Source: Kaistia hirudinis
GTDB lineage: Bacteria > Pseudomonadota > Alphaproteobacteria > Rhizobiales > Kaistiaceae
DNA length: 64,000 nt
Assembly: GCF_014196455.1 (NCBI RefSeq)
Contig: NZ_JACIDS010000003.1
Span: 372,001-436,000, forward strand
Direction: 5' to 3'
Position 1 is the first letter of the stretch; each line of letters starts with the position of its first letter. The position numbers were made by a program, and so were the translations under genes. Shown one piece after another: positions 24,233 through 33,100 of this stretch. Under the pieces are notes generated by a model, which did not search any database, was not told where the DNA came from, and saw only the letters and a program-made list of their open reading frames with translations.

Positions 24233-25260
24233 TGGCGACGACCGATCTCCCTGCCGCCTCGGCCGCGAAGGGAAACTGGTTCGAGCGCATCGGCGCCGGG
24301 CATTTCCTGCTCGCCGTCGCCCTGCTCGTCTATCCCGCCGTCGCATCTGATTTCTTCCTGACGCAGATCGGCGGCTATTCGCTGGTGCTCGGCATGCTGG
24401 CGCTGTCGCTGATGATGCTGGCCGGCTATGGCGGCATGGTCAGCCTCGCCCAGATCACCGTCGCGGGCGTCGCCGGCTATGCGGTGGCGATCTTCGGCGA
24501 GAACGGCGCCAATGTGCTCGGCTTCGGCTGGCCGTGGTGGATCGTGGTGCCCTGGGCCGTGCTGCTCGCCTCGATCGCCTCGGCGCTGATCGGCTGGATC
24601 GCCGTGCGCACGCAGGGCATCTACACGATCATGATCACGCTCGCGATCGCGACGGCCATATTCTATTTCGCGCAGCAGAACTACGCCATCTTCAACGGCT
24701 TCTCGGGCTTTGCCGGCGTGCGGGCGCCGCAGTTCTGGGGCGTCGACTGGCGCGCGCCGCTGCCCTTCTACTATCTCTGCCTCGGCATCGCCGTGCTCGC
24801 CTATGTCGCCGTGCTCTATGGCGCGCGCTCGACCTTCGGGCTGACGTTGCAGGCCGTGCGCGACAACCCCCGGCGCATGCGCGCGATCGGCTATGACGTC
24901 ACGGCGCACAAGGTGTTTGCCTGGTTCATCGCCGGCATCGTGGCCGGGCTCGCGGGCGTGCTGATGGTCTGGTTCAATGGCCGGATCTCGCCCGGAACGA
25001 TCGGCGTCGGCGCGGCGATCAACATCCTGATCATCGCGGTGATCGGCGGCATGCGCCACCCGATCGGACCGTTCATCGGCGCGGTGGTCGTCGTCTTGAT
25101 GCAGACCTTCGCGATCGACATCGTCGGCGCGCAGCGCTTCAACACACTGATCGGACTGGTATTTCTGGCGATCGTCTTCTTTTCGCCGGATGGGATTCTT
25201 GGGCTTTGGGAGAGGATCAAGCCGCATCTGGCCCAGGAGGGGTTGCGTCCGGGCGGCTGA
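24232..25260 (+). CDS. Branched-chain-type ABC transporter permease (LivM-like)
   Basis: The protein has 342 residues and many transmembrane helices, with LivM blocks LAGYGGMVSLAQITVAGVAGY, ALQAVRDNPRRMRAIGYDV and VIGGMRHPIGPFIGAVVV. The start overlaps the LivH-like stop by one base (TGATG), ensuring equal synthesis of the two membrane subunits. Its C-terminus, with ILGLWERIKPH, ends 42 bp before the binding-protein gene. Confidence 0.92.
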   Translation: MATTDLPAASAAKGNWFERIGAGHFLLAVALLVYPAVASDFFLTQIGGYSLVLGMLALSLMMLAGYGGMVSLAQITVAGVAGYAVAIFGENGANVLGFGWPWWIVVPWAVLLASIASALIGWIAVRTQGIYTIMITLAIATAIFYFAQQNYAIFNGFSGFAGVRAPQFWGVDWRAPLPFYYLCLGIAVLAYVAVLYGARSTFGLTLQAVRDNPRRMRAIGYDVTAHKVFAWFIAGIVAGLAGVLMVWFNGRISPGTIGVGAAINILIIAVIGGMRHPIGPFIGAVVVVLMQTFAIDIVGAQRFNTLIGLVFLAIVFFSPDGILGLWERIKPHLAQEGLRPGG

Positions 25261-25302
25261 TCGGACGAACGGACATCCAACGATAACCGAGGGAGGAAGA
25301 AC

Positions 25303-26550
25303 ATGAAGATCCATCGCAGGGCCCTGCTCGCCCTGGCCGTGGCGACCGCATTCACGGCGCCGGGCTTCGCATTCGCTGCCGACGACACCATCAAGATCGG
25401 CCTGCTCGCAACCTTCGAAGGGCCGTTCACCGTGCTCGGCGAGGATGGCGAGCGCGGCGCGATGACCGCGATCGGCGAGGCCGGCGGCATGGTCGGTGGC
25501 AAGAAGATCGAGATCGTGAAGGGCTCGTCCGACGCCTCGCCCGACAGCGCCGTGCGCGCTGCGCGCAAGCTGGTCGAGCAGGACGGCGTCAAGGTGCTGA
25601 TCGGACCGCTCTCGGGCGACGAGGGCATCGCGGTCAAGGACTATGCCAAGACCCAGCCGGGCGTGACCTTCATCAACGGCTCGTCGGCCGCGCAGGACAC
25701 GACCTTCCGCGATCCGGCGGAGAACTTCTTCCGCTTCTCGACCGACGGCGCGCAGTGGATGGCCGGTCTCGGCACCTACGCCTACAACGACAAGGGCTAC
25801 AAGACCGTCGCGACGGTCGCCGAGGACTATTCCTTCCCCTATACGCAGGTGTTCGGCTTCATGGCCGAGTTCTGCAAGGCCGGCGGCAAGGTTCCGTCCA
25901 AGTCCTGGGTGCCGATCGGCAACAAGGATTATTCCTCGGTCATCGCCGCGATCCCCGACAATGTCGACGCGATCTATGTCGCGCTGGGCGGTGCCGACGC
26001 GGTCAACTTCCTGACGCAGTACCAGCAGTCGGGGGGCAGCGCGCCGCTGATCGGCGGCTCGATCACCGTCGACCAGACCGTGCTGACGGCGCAGGGCAAG
26101 CTCCGTGACGTGCTCGTCGGCACGCCTTCGGCCGGCCCGACGGCCGATACCAATGATGCACCGGCCTGGAAGGCCTTCGTGGAGGAATACAAGAAGCAGC
26201 CGGGCGCGTTCCCCTCGCCCTCGCTCTTCGCGCATGCCTACTACGTCAACACCAAGGCCGCGCTCATCGCCCTCGACGAAGTCAAGGATGACCTCTCCGA
26301 CGGCGGCAAGGCGTTCCGCGAGGCGCTCGCCAAGGTCTCGTTCGATTCGCCCACCGGCAAGGTGTCGCTCGACGCCAACCGCAACGGCATCGCCGACATC
26401 TTCCTGACCGAAGTCTCGGAAGGGGCGGACGGAACGCTGCTGAACAAGCTGATCAAGGTCGTGCCGCAGGTCAACCAGACCCTCGGCATTCCCGAGGATC
26501 AGTTCCGTGCGCTCGGTGCGGTCAGCCGCGACAATCCCAGCTGCTCCTGA
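25303..26550 (+). CDS. Branched-chain-type ABC transporter substrate-binding protein
   Basis: The protein has 415 residues. The signal peptide is 1-26 (cleavage at AFA-ADD). The mature part has the Leu/Ile/Val-binding fold opening TIKIGLLATFEGPF, then VKVLIGPLSGDEG and VAEDYSFPYTQVFGF in the hinge and second lobe. GGGAGGAAG precedes the ATG. It defines the specificity of the importer; neighbouring hydrolases suggest a cyclic or aromatic compound rather than an amino acid, but that is inference. Confidence 0.92.
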   Translation: MKIHRRALLALAVATAFTAPGFAFAADDTIKIGLLATFEGPFTVLGEDGERGAMTAIGEAGGMVGGKKIEIVKGSSDASPDSAVRAARKLVEQDGVKVLIGPLSGDEGIAVKDYAKTQPGVTFINGSSAAQDTTFRDPAENFFRFSTDGAQWMAGLGTYAYNDKGYKTVATVAEDYSFPYTQVFGFMAEFCKAGGKVPSKSWVPIGNKDYSSVIAAIPDNVDAIYVALGGADAVNFLTQYQQSGGSAPLIGGSITVDQTVLTAQGKLRDVLVGTPSAGPTADTNDAPAWKAFVEEYKKQPGAFPSPSLFAHAYYVNTKAALIALDEVKDDLSDGGKAFREALAKVSFDSPTGKVSLDANRNGIADIFLTEVSEGADGTLLNKLIKVVPQVNQTLGIPEDQFRALGAVSRDNPSCS

Positions 26551-26573
26551 GCTTTGTGACGGGTCACGCCACC

Positions 26574-27359
26574 ATGGCCGAGAATTCAGTCGCCTCACGT
26601 CTCCAGGGAACCGGCGCCTTCGCGCTGGAGCTCGAGGGCGTCGGGCGCCAGTTCGGAGCCCTGGTGGCGCTGGCCGGCATCGATATGAGGATCGCGGCCG
26701 GCGAACGGCGCGCGGTCCTCGGCTCCAACGGCGCCGGCAAGACGACGCTGTTCAATACGATCACCGGCGACTTTCTGCCGACCAGTGGCCGCATTCGCTT
26801 CTTCGGCGAGGATATCACCACGCTGCCGGCGCATGAGCGCATCCGGCGCGGGCTGCGCCGCACCTATCAGATCTCGCAGCTCTTCAAGGGGCTGAGCGTG
26901 ATCGATTCGATCTTCCTCGCCTGCCGCGGCGTGTCGCGGCGGCGCTTCTCGCTGCTGCGGCCCGCCGCCACCGACGTCAACATGGTCCAGGCGCAGTCGA
27001 TCCTGCATGCCGTGCATCTGGAGGCCGAGCGCGACATCCTCGTCGCGACGCTCTCGCATGGCCAGCAGCGCCAGCTCGAAATCGCACTCGCGCTCGCCGG
27101 CGCGCCGCGCTTCATCCTGTTCGACGAGCCGGCCGCCGGCCTGTCGCCGACCGAACGGCGCGATCTCGTCGCGATCCTGAACGCGCTGCCGAAGCATATC
27201 GGCTACGTCATCATCGAGCACGATCTCGACGTGGCGCTGCGCGTCTCCGAGCGCGTGTCGATGATGCACAATGGCCGCCTGTTCAAGGAGGGGACGCCCG
27301 AGGAGATCGAGAACGATCCCGAGGTCCAGGAGATCTATCTGGGAGGGCGCCATGGCTGA
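26574..27359 (+). CDS. ABC transporter ATP-binding protein (LivG-like)
   Basis: The protein has 261 residues from ATG 26574; GTG 26556 is an alternative start. Walker A GSNGAGKTT is at 50-58. The Q-loop region RRTYQISQLF has the LivG-type spacing, the signature reads LSHGQQRQ and Walker B is ILFDEPAAGLSP. His in IIEHDLDV is the switch. It overlaps the following ATPase fusion gene by 8 bp. It energises the importer together with the next gene's first domain. Confidence 0.9.
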   Translation: MAENSVASRLQGTGAFALELEGVGRQFGALVALAGIDMRIAAGERRAVLGSNGAGKTTLFNTITGDFLPTSGRIRFFGEDITTLPAHERIRRGLRRTYQISQLFKGLSVIDSIFLACRGVSRRRFSLLRPAATDVNMVQAQSILHAVHLEAERDILVATLSHGQQRQLEIALALAGAPRFILFDEPAAGLSPTERRDLVAILNALPKHIGYVIIEHDLDVALRVSERVSMMHNGRLFKEGTPEEIENDPEVQEIYLGGRHG

Positions 27360-29598
27360 GCAGAGGATGGCCGAGCGCGCGCAGCCGGCCGCGAAGGCGG
27401 TGCTGCGGATCGACGATCTCCAGGTCTATTACGGCGAGAGCCATGCGCTGCAGGGCGTGTCGCTGACGCTCAAGAGCGGCGTGCTGTCGGTCGTCGGCCG
27501 CAACGGCATGGGCAAGACGACGCTCTGCAATACGATCACGGGCTTGAAGCGTGCGCGCTCCGGCTCGATCCGGCTGAACGGGCGCGAGATCTCCTCGCTC
27601 GAACCGCACGAGATCCATCGGCTCGGCATCGGCTATGTGCCGCAGGGCCGCCGCGTCTGGCCGAGCCTCACGGTGGACGAGCATCTGCGCCTCGCTGCCG
27701 GCGGACGGCGCGACGCGTCCTGGACCGTCGAGCGCGTCTACCAGACCTTCCCGCGCCTCGCCGAACGGCGCGGCAATGGCGGTTCGCAGCTTTCGGGCGG
27801 CGAACAGCAGATGCTGGCGATTTCGCGCGCCCTGCTCTCCGATCCGAAGCTGCTCGTCATGGACGAGCCGACCGAGGGCCTCGCGCCGGTCATCGTCGAC
27901 CAGGTCGAGCGCATGCTGGTCACGCTCGGCGTGGAAGGCGAGATGGCGATCCTCGTCATCGAGCAGAATATCGGCGTCGCGACGGCGATCTCCGATCAGG
28001 TCGCGATCATGGTCAATGGCCGCGTCAATCGCATCATGGATGCGAAGGCGCTGGCGGCCGACCGCGACCTGCAGCAGCGCCTGCTCGGCGTCGGCCGGCA
28101 TGGCGAGGAGGTCGAGGCGGTCAGCGCCGCGGAGGTGAGCGAGGCGCGTGAACAACTCGCCGAGGTCTACCGGATCGCGCGCGGCGAGGAGGCCGGTGGC
28201 GTCCCCGGCGAGCCGGTCGCAAGCGCAACCGGCATGTATCGGCCGGTGACCGAGCTGCCCAATCGCTGGAACGTCCCGGTCACGGCGATGCGACAGGCGG
28301 CGGTCGAAAAGGCGCGCCCGGCGGAAGACCTCTCGGCCGTCTTCCATATGCCCTTTGCGGAGCGGATCGGCCGCACGGTCCTGGTCGTCGGCACCTTCGA
28401 TACGAAGGGCAGGGAGCTGCGCTTCCTCGCCGACAAACTGAAGGCGTTGCGCATTCCGGTCCGCACCGTCGATCTCTCAACCTCCGGCAAGCCGGCCGCC
28501 GTCGATGTGCCGGCCTCGCAGGTGGCGGCGATGCATCCGGGCGGCACGTCGGCCGTGTTTTCCGGCGATCGCGGCGCCTCGGTCACGGCGATGGCCGACG
28601 CCTTCGCCCGCTGGGTGGCGCGCGAGCGCGGCATCGGCGGCGTCGTCTCGGCCGGCGGCTCCGGCGGCACCACGCTGGCGACGGCCGGCATGCGGGCGCT
28701 TCCCGTCGGCATTCCCAAGCTCATGGTCTCGACCGTCGCGGCGGGCGATGTCGGGCAATATGTCGGCGGCGCCGACATCCTCATGCTGCACTCGGTCGCC
28801 GATGTGCAGGGGCTGAACGCGATCACCGAGGCGGTGCTCGGCAATGCCGCGCATGCCATGGCCGGCATGGTGGCGCAGCTTCCCTCGGGCGACGCCTGGG
28901 AGCAGAAGCGGCGGACGGCTCGACCCGCCATCGGCATCACCATGTTCGGCGTCACGACGCCGGCGGTGCAGGCGGTGACGCGCCGGCTCGAAGCCTCCTA
29001 TGACTGCCTCGTCTTCCACGCGACGGGCACCGGCGGCCGGGCGATGGAGAGCCTCGGCGATTCCCGCCTCCTCACCGCCTTCCTCGATCTCACCACCACC
29101 GAGGTCGCCGACATGCTGGTCGGCGGCGTCTTCCCGGCGACGGCGGATCGTTTCGGCGCCGCGATCCGCACCGGCATCCCCTATGTCGGCTCGGTCGGGG
29201 CGCTCGACATGGTCAATTTCGGCCCGCGCGAGAGCGTGCCGGAGAAGTTCCGCGGCCGGAACTTCGTCGTCCACAATCCGAACGTCACCCTGATGCGCAC
29301 GACGCGCGACGAGAACCGCGCATTCGGCGAATGGATCGGCGAACGGCTGAACGCCATGAACGGGCCGGTGCGTTTCCTGCTGCCCGAGGGTGGCGTTTCC
29401 CTGCTCGATGCGCCCGGCAAGCCGTTCCACGATCCCGAGGCCGACAATGCGCTTTTCGAGGCGCTGGAGCGCACGGTGCGCCAGACGCCGCAGCGTCGCA
29501 TCGAGCGCGTTCGCGGCAATATCAATGACGAGAGCTTCGTCGAGGCGGCCGTCGCTGCCTTCCAGTCCATCACGCCAAAGCTGCCGAGGAGCGCCTGA
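27352..29598 (+). CDS. LivF-like ABC ATPase fused to a UPF0261 (Tm-1-like ATP-binding) domain
   Basis: The protein has 748 residues, three times the usual LivF. The first about 245 are a complete LivF: Walker A GRNGMGKTT (49-57), VPQGRRVWPSLTV, signature LSGGEQQ (147-153), Walker B LLVMDEP (167-173). A charged linker of about 90 residues leads to a UPF0261 domain from about 340, marked by LVVGTFDTKG (344-353), VSAGGSGGTT, MVSTVAAGDVGQYVG and LPEGGVSLLDAPG. UPF0261 matches the N-terminal half of the plant Tm-1 resistance protein; the C-terminal half is coded by the next gene. The start ATG 27352 overlaps the LivG stop. The role of the second domain is unknown; it may bind nucleotide or process the imported ligand. 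Confidence 0.88.
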   Translation: MAEQRMAERAQPAAKAVLRIDDLQVYYGESHALQGVSLTLKSGVLSVVGRNGMGKTTLCNTITGLKRARSGSIRLNGREISSLEPHEIHRLGIGYVPQGRRVWPSLTVDEHLRLAAGGRRDASWTVERVYQTFPRLAERRGNGGSQLSGGEQQMLAISRALLSDPKLLVMDEPTEGLAPVIVDQVERMLVTLGVEGEMAILVIEQNIGVATAISDQVAIMVNGRVNRIMDAKALAADRDLQQRLLGVGRHGEEVEAVSAAEVSEAREQLAEVYRIARGEEAGGVPGEPVASATGMYRPVTELPNRWNVPVTAMRQAAVEKARPAEDLSAVFHMPFAERIGRTVLVVGTFDTKGRELRFLADKLKALRIPVRTVDLSTSGKPAAVDVPASQVAAMHPGGTSAVFSGDRGASVTAMADAFARWVARERGIGGVVSAGGSGGTTLATAGMRALPVGIPKLMVSTVAAGDVGQYVGGADILMLHSVADVQGLNAITEAVLGNAAHAMAGMVAQLPSGDAWEQKRRTARPAIGITMFGVTTPAVQAVTRRLEASYDCLVFHATGTGGRAMESLGDSRLLTAFLDLTTTEVADMLVGGVFPATADRFGAAIRTGIPYVGSVGALDMVNFGPRESVPEKFRGRNFVVHNPNVTLMRTTRDENRAFGEWIGERLNAMNGPVRFLLPEGGVSLLDAPGKPFHDPEADNALFEALERTVRQTPQRRIERVRGNINDESFVEAAVAAFQSITPKLPRSA

Positions 29599-30432
29599 GT
29601 GCCGCGTCTTGATCGATCCCAGTTGATGGAGCGCTTCCAGGAGATGAAGCGCCGCCGGATTCCCATCGTCGGCGGCGGTGCCGGCACGGGGCTCTCAGCC
29701 AAATGCGAGGAAGCGGGCGGCATCGACCTGATCGTCATCTACAATTCCGGCCGCTATCGCATGGCCGGCCGCGGCTCGCTCTCCGGCCTGCTCGCCTATG
29801 GCAATGCCAACGAGATCGTCATGGACATGGCGAAGGAGATTCTTCCGGTCGTCCGCAAGACGCCGGTGCTGGCCGGCGTCAACGGCACCGATCCCTTCTG
29901 CTCCTTCGATCATTTCCTCGACCGGGTGAAGGCGGTCGGCTTTGCCGGCGTGCAGAACTTCCCGACGGTCGGCCTGATCGACGGGACGTTCCGGGCGAAT
30001 CTCGAGGAGACCGGCATGTCCTATGCTCTCGAGATCGACATGATCCGCCTCGCCCATGAGAAGGACCTGCTGACGACGCCCTACGTCTTCAACGAGGACG
30101 AGGCCGCCGCCATGGCGCGGGCCGGCGCGGACATCGTCGTCTGCCATCTCGGGCTGACCACGGGCGGGGCGATCGGCGCCGAGACGGCGCTGAAGCTCGA
30201 AGACGTGCCGGCGAAGGTCGACGCTTGGTCGGAAGCGGCGCTCCGCGTCAACAAGGACGTGATCATCCTCGTCCATGGCGGCCCGGTCGCCGAGCCGGAG
30301 GACGCGGAATATGTGCTCCGCAACACGGCGAACTGCCACGGATTCTACGGCGCCTCCTCCATGGAGCGCCTGCCCGCCGAGCGGGCTCTGACGGAACAGA
30401 CGAAGAAGTTCAAGTCGGTCGCCTTCGGCTGA
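29599..30432 (+). CDS. Phosphoenolpyruvate hydrolase/TIM-barrel signal-transduction family protein (Tm-1 C-terminal-like)
   Basis: The protein has 277 residues and starts at GTG 29599 directly after the preceding stop, with GAGGAG 7 nt upstream. It is a TIM-barrel protein with [18 protein letters not shown] at the N-terminus, [43 protein letters not shown] and a C-terminal [13 protein letters not shown]. This family is annotated as PEP hydrolase-like and forms the C-terminal part of plant Tm-1. No catalytic role is proven. Tight coupling to the UPF0261-containing gene argues that the two products act together. Confidence 0.87.
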   Translation: MPRLDRSQLMERFQEMKRRRIPIVGGGAGTGLSAKCEEAGGIDLIVIYNSGRYRMAGRGSLSGLLAYGNANEIVMDMAKEILPVVRKTPVLAGVNGTDPFCSFDHFLDRVKAVGFAGVQNFPTVGLIDGTFRANLEETGMSYALEIDMIRLAHEKDLLTTPYVFNEDEAAAMARAGADIVVCHLGLTTGGAIGAETALKLEDVPAKVDAWSEAALRVNKDVIILVHGGPVAEPEDAEYVLRNTANCHGFYGASSMERLPAERALTEQTKKFKSVAFG

Positions 30433-30458
30433 CCGGATTGGAATTGGGAGGAGGCATC

Positions 30459-32630
30459 ATGGCTGCGCAGGCTTTCGGCGCGTTGCTGATCTGGCTGATC
30501 ATTCTGGCGATCGTCGTCGTGGTCGCCGTCTATGTCCTGCGCTGGCTGTACCGGCGCTCGACCAAGGAAACGGCGTTCGTCCGCACCGGCTTCCTCGGCG
30601 AAAAGGTGGTCGTCAATGGCGGCGCCTTCGTGATCCCCGTGCTGCACGAGATCACGCCGGTGAACATGAACGTCATGCGCATCGAGGTGCGGCGCGAGGA
30701 CGCCATGGGCCTGATCACGCGCAACCGCATGCGCGTCGATCTGGTCGCCGAGTTCTTCGTGCGCGTCGGTGCCAGCAAGTCGCTGGTGGCCGCCGCCGCG
30801 CAGACGCTCGGCCGGCGCACGCTGCGCGAGGATGGCCTGCGCGAACTGCTCGAAGGCAAGTTTACCTCGGCGCTTCGCACGGTCGCCGCACAGATGACTC
30901 TCGAAGAGATGCATGAGCGCCGGGCCGACTATGCGGCCGCCGTGCATGCGCTCGCCTCGGACTCGCTCGCCGCCAACGGGCTGGAGCTCGAAAATGTCGC
31001 GATCGTCGATCTCGACCAGACGAGCCTCGAATTCTTCGATCCCTCCAACGCGTTCGATGCCGAAGGCCTGACGCAGCTGACCGAGACGATCGAGATCCGG
31101 CGGCGCATGCGCAACGAGATCGAGCAGAAGACGCTGGTCGATATCCGCAACCAGAACCTCGATACGCAGCGCCGCGTGCTCGAGATCGATCGCGAGAGCG
31201 AATATGCCCGCCTCGAACAGGAGCGCGAGGTCGAGATCCGCCGGGCGGCGCAGCGTGCCGATCTGGTGCGCGAGCGGGCCGTGCGCGAGCAGGAGGCCGA
31301 GCAGGCGCAGCTGTCGGCGCGCGAGGCCGTCGAAAAGTCCCGCCTGGCGCAGGACCGCGCGATCACCGACGAGCGGATCCGCAATGAGGAAGAGACGCAG
31401 CGCCGCGAGATCGCGCGCCGCCGTGCCCTCGACGAGGCGGAGCTGAAGACGCGCGAGCTGACCGAGCGCGAGCAGATCGCGCTGCAGCTTTCGCTCGAAA
31501 GCGCGCGGATCGAGCGCGAGCGGGCGCAGGAAGAGCTGGAGATCGCCCGGCGGAGAGCGCTGGAGATCGTGGAACTCGAACGGCAGGTCGCGCTGGCCGA
31601 GAAGTCGCTCGAAGTGACCCGCGCCGAGGCCGAGAAGCGTCGCGCCGAGATCGTGGCGAACCAGGAGACCGAGGTGACCCGCGTCGCGCAGGAGCGGGCG
31701 CTGGACGAGGTTCGGGTGGCGCGCGAGCGTCATCTGGAGGCACTGCAGATCGCCAAGCGGCAGGCCTTCGAGGAGGCCGAGATCGCGGCGGCCGAGGAGG
31801 TCGAGCGCGCGCGGATCACCACAGAGCGCGGCATCGAGGAGGCGAAGCTGATCAAGGAGCGCGAACTGCGCCAGCTCGCCGTCGCCCGCGACCAGCAGGT
31901 CGAGATCGCCGAGATCCAGAAGGCGATCGACATCGCCAAGAAGACGCAGGAACGCTCGGCGGCGATCGCGGCCTCCGAGGCCGTGCGCGCCAAGGCGATC
32001 CAGGCCGAGGAGCAGGCTCTGACGGCGCGCGAGCGCGAGGTCGCCGAGCGGCGCAAGCTCACCGACCTGATCGCGGCCGCCCGCGAGGCGGAGCGCGAGG
32101 CGCTGCGCATCACCGCGGCGGCGGATGCGGAGATGAAGGCGGCGAAGAGCCTCGCCGAGGCCCAGAAGATCGCGGCGCTCGCCAATGCGGAGGCCGAGAA
32201 GATCGCGGCGCTGGCCGCAGCCGAGCGCTATGCCGTCGACGCCGCCGGCCAGTCGAAGCTCAACGAGGCCGACAACCTTCTCTCCGAGGAGGCGCGCTCC
32301 GGCCGCCTGCGCGGCAAGCTGCTCGAGCATATGGAAGGCATCATCCGCGAGAGCGTGAAGCCGATGGAGAAGATCGAGGGCATCAAGATCCTCCATGTCG
32401 ACGGCATGAATGGCGGCGCGGGTTCGAACCGCAACGTCACCGACGAGGTGATCGACTCCGCCCTGCGCTACCGCGTCCAGGCGCCGATGATCGACAAGCT
32501 GATGAAGGAGATCGGCATCGAGGGCGGCTCGCTCGGCCGCATGACCGACGTGCTGCGCGACGCCAAGGACATTTCGAGCCTGGCTCGCAAGGAGGATCGC
32601 GCCAAGGACGACAATGACCGCGACCGCTAA
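30459..32630 (+). CDS. Flotillin family protein (long SPFH/coiled-coil)
   Basis: The protein has 723 residues. One N-terminal transmembrane segment (about 8-28) is followed by an SPFH domain (about 35-210, with VIPVLHEITPVNMNVMRIEV). An extremely charged Glu/Arg/Ala coiled coil runs over about 215-590, and a C-terminal oligomerisation region follows. GGGAGGAGG precedes ATG 30459. Flotillins organise membrane microdomains and scaffold complexes. It is longer than most bacterial flotillins (about 500-650). The usual NfeD partner gene is absent on both sides; instead it sits between transport and catabolic genes. Confidence 0.9.
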   Translation: MAAQAFGALLIWLIILAIVVVVAVYVLRWLYRRSTKETAFVRTGFLGEKVVVNGGAFVIPVLHEITPVNMNVMRIEVRREDAMGLITRNRMRVDLVAEFFVRVGASKSLVAAAAQTLGRRTLREDGLRELLEGKFTSALRTVAAQMTLEEMHERRADYAAAVHALASDSLAANGLELENVAIVDLDQTSLEFFDPSNAFDAEGLTQLTETIEIRRRMRNEIEQKTLVDIRNQNLDTQRRVLEIDRESEYARLEQEREVEIRRAAQRADLVRERAVREQEAEQAQLSAREAVEKSRLAQDRAITDERIRNEEETQRREIARRRALDEAELKTRELTEREQIALQLSLESARIERERAQEELEIARRRALEIVELERQVALAEKSLEVTRAEAEKRRAEIVANQETEVTRVAQERALDEVRVARERHLEALQIAKRQAFEEAEIAAAEEVERARITTERGIEEAKLIKERELRQLAVARDQQVEIAEIQKAIDIAKKTQERSAAIAASEAVRAKAIQAEEQALTAREREVAERRKLTDLIAAAREAEREALRITAAADAEMKAAKSLAEAQKIAALANAEAEKIAALAAAERYAVDAAGQSKLNEADNLLSEEARSGRLRGKLLEHMEGIIRESVKPMEKIEGIKILHVDGMNGGAGSNRNVTDEVIDSALRYRVQAPMIDKLMKEIGIEGGSLGRMTDVLRDAKDISSLARKEDRAKDDNDRDR

Positions 32631-32660
32631 AGCCGTTGGGGAGCTTCAGGGAGCATCGGA

Positions 32661-33098
32661 ATGACCAAGGTCTATGTCTCCTCGGTCATTCCCGCGCCCG
32701 CGGCGTCCGTCTGGGCGGTGATCCGCGATTTCAACGCGCTCCCCGCCTGGACGCCGTTCGTCGCGGAGAGCCGGATCGAGCAGCACATGCTGCCCGACCA
32801 GATCGGCTGCATCCGAAACTTCGCGCTGAAGGATGGCGGTCGCATCCGCGAGCGGCTTCTGGCGCTCTCCGACTACGATCTCTCCTGCACCTATTCGATG
32901 CTGGAGAGCCCGATGGGCGTCGAGAACTATATCGCGACGCTGTCGCTGACGCCGATCACCGACGGCAACCGGACCTTCGCCGCCTGGCAGGCGGAATTCG
33001 ACTGCGCGCCCGAGCGGGAAGGTCAGCTCGCCCGCGATATCGCCAATGGCGTGTTCCAGGCGGCGTTCACCGCCCTCCAGAAGCGGTTCCAGCGCTGA
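32661..33098 (+). CDS. SRPBCC family protein
   Basis: A 145-residue polyketide-cyclase/START-like beta-barrel with the opening IPAPAASVWAVIRDFNALPAWTPFV and a long C-terminal helix. These proteins bind hydrophobic ligands and some have cyclase or hydrolase activity. The N-terminal region is clearly related to the SRPBCC half of the next gene (both have VWAxxRDFN and a shared length), so the two arose by duplication. Its function here is unknown; carrying or sequestering a hydrophobic intermediate is plausible. Confidence 0.87.
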   Translation: MTKVYVSSVIPAPAASVWAVIRDFNALPAWTPFVAESRIEQHMLPDQIGCIRNFALKDGGRIRERLLALSDYDLSCTYSMLESPMGVENYIATLSLTPITDGNRTFAAWQAEFDCAPEREGQLARDIANGVFQAAFTALQKRFQR

Positions 33099-33100
33099 CC

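Noticed and set aside
24154-26598. Open frame of 814 codons on the minus strand
   Set aside because: Antisense to the LivM-like permease and binding protein; low-complexity Arg/Asp/Ala sequence with no domain-like motifs.
30345-32396. Open frame of 683 codons antisense to the flotillin
   Set aside because: The periodic sequence is the reverse complement of the flotillin coiled coil. The flotillin has a ribosome site, membrane helix and SPFH domain.
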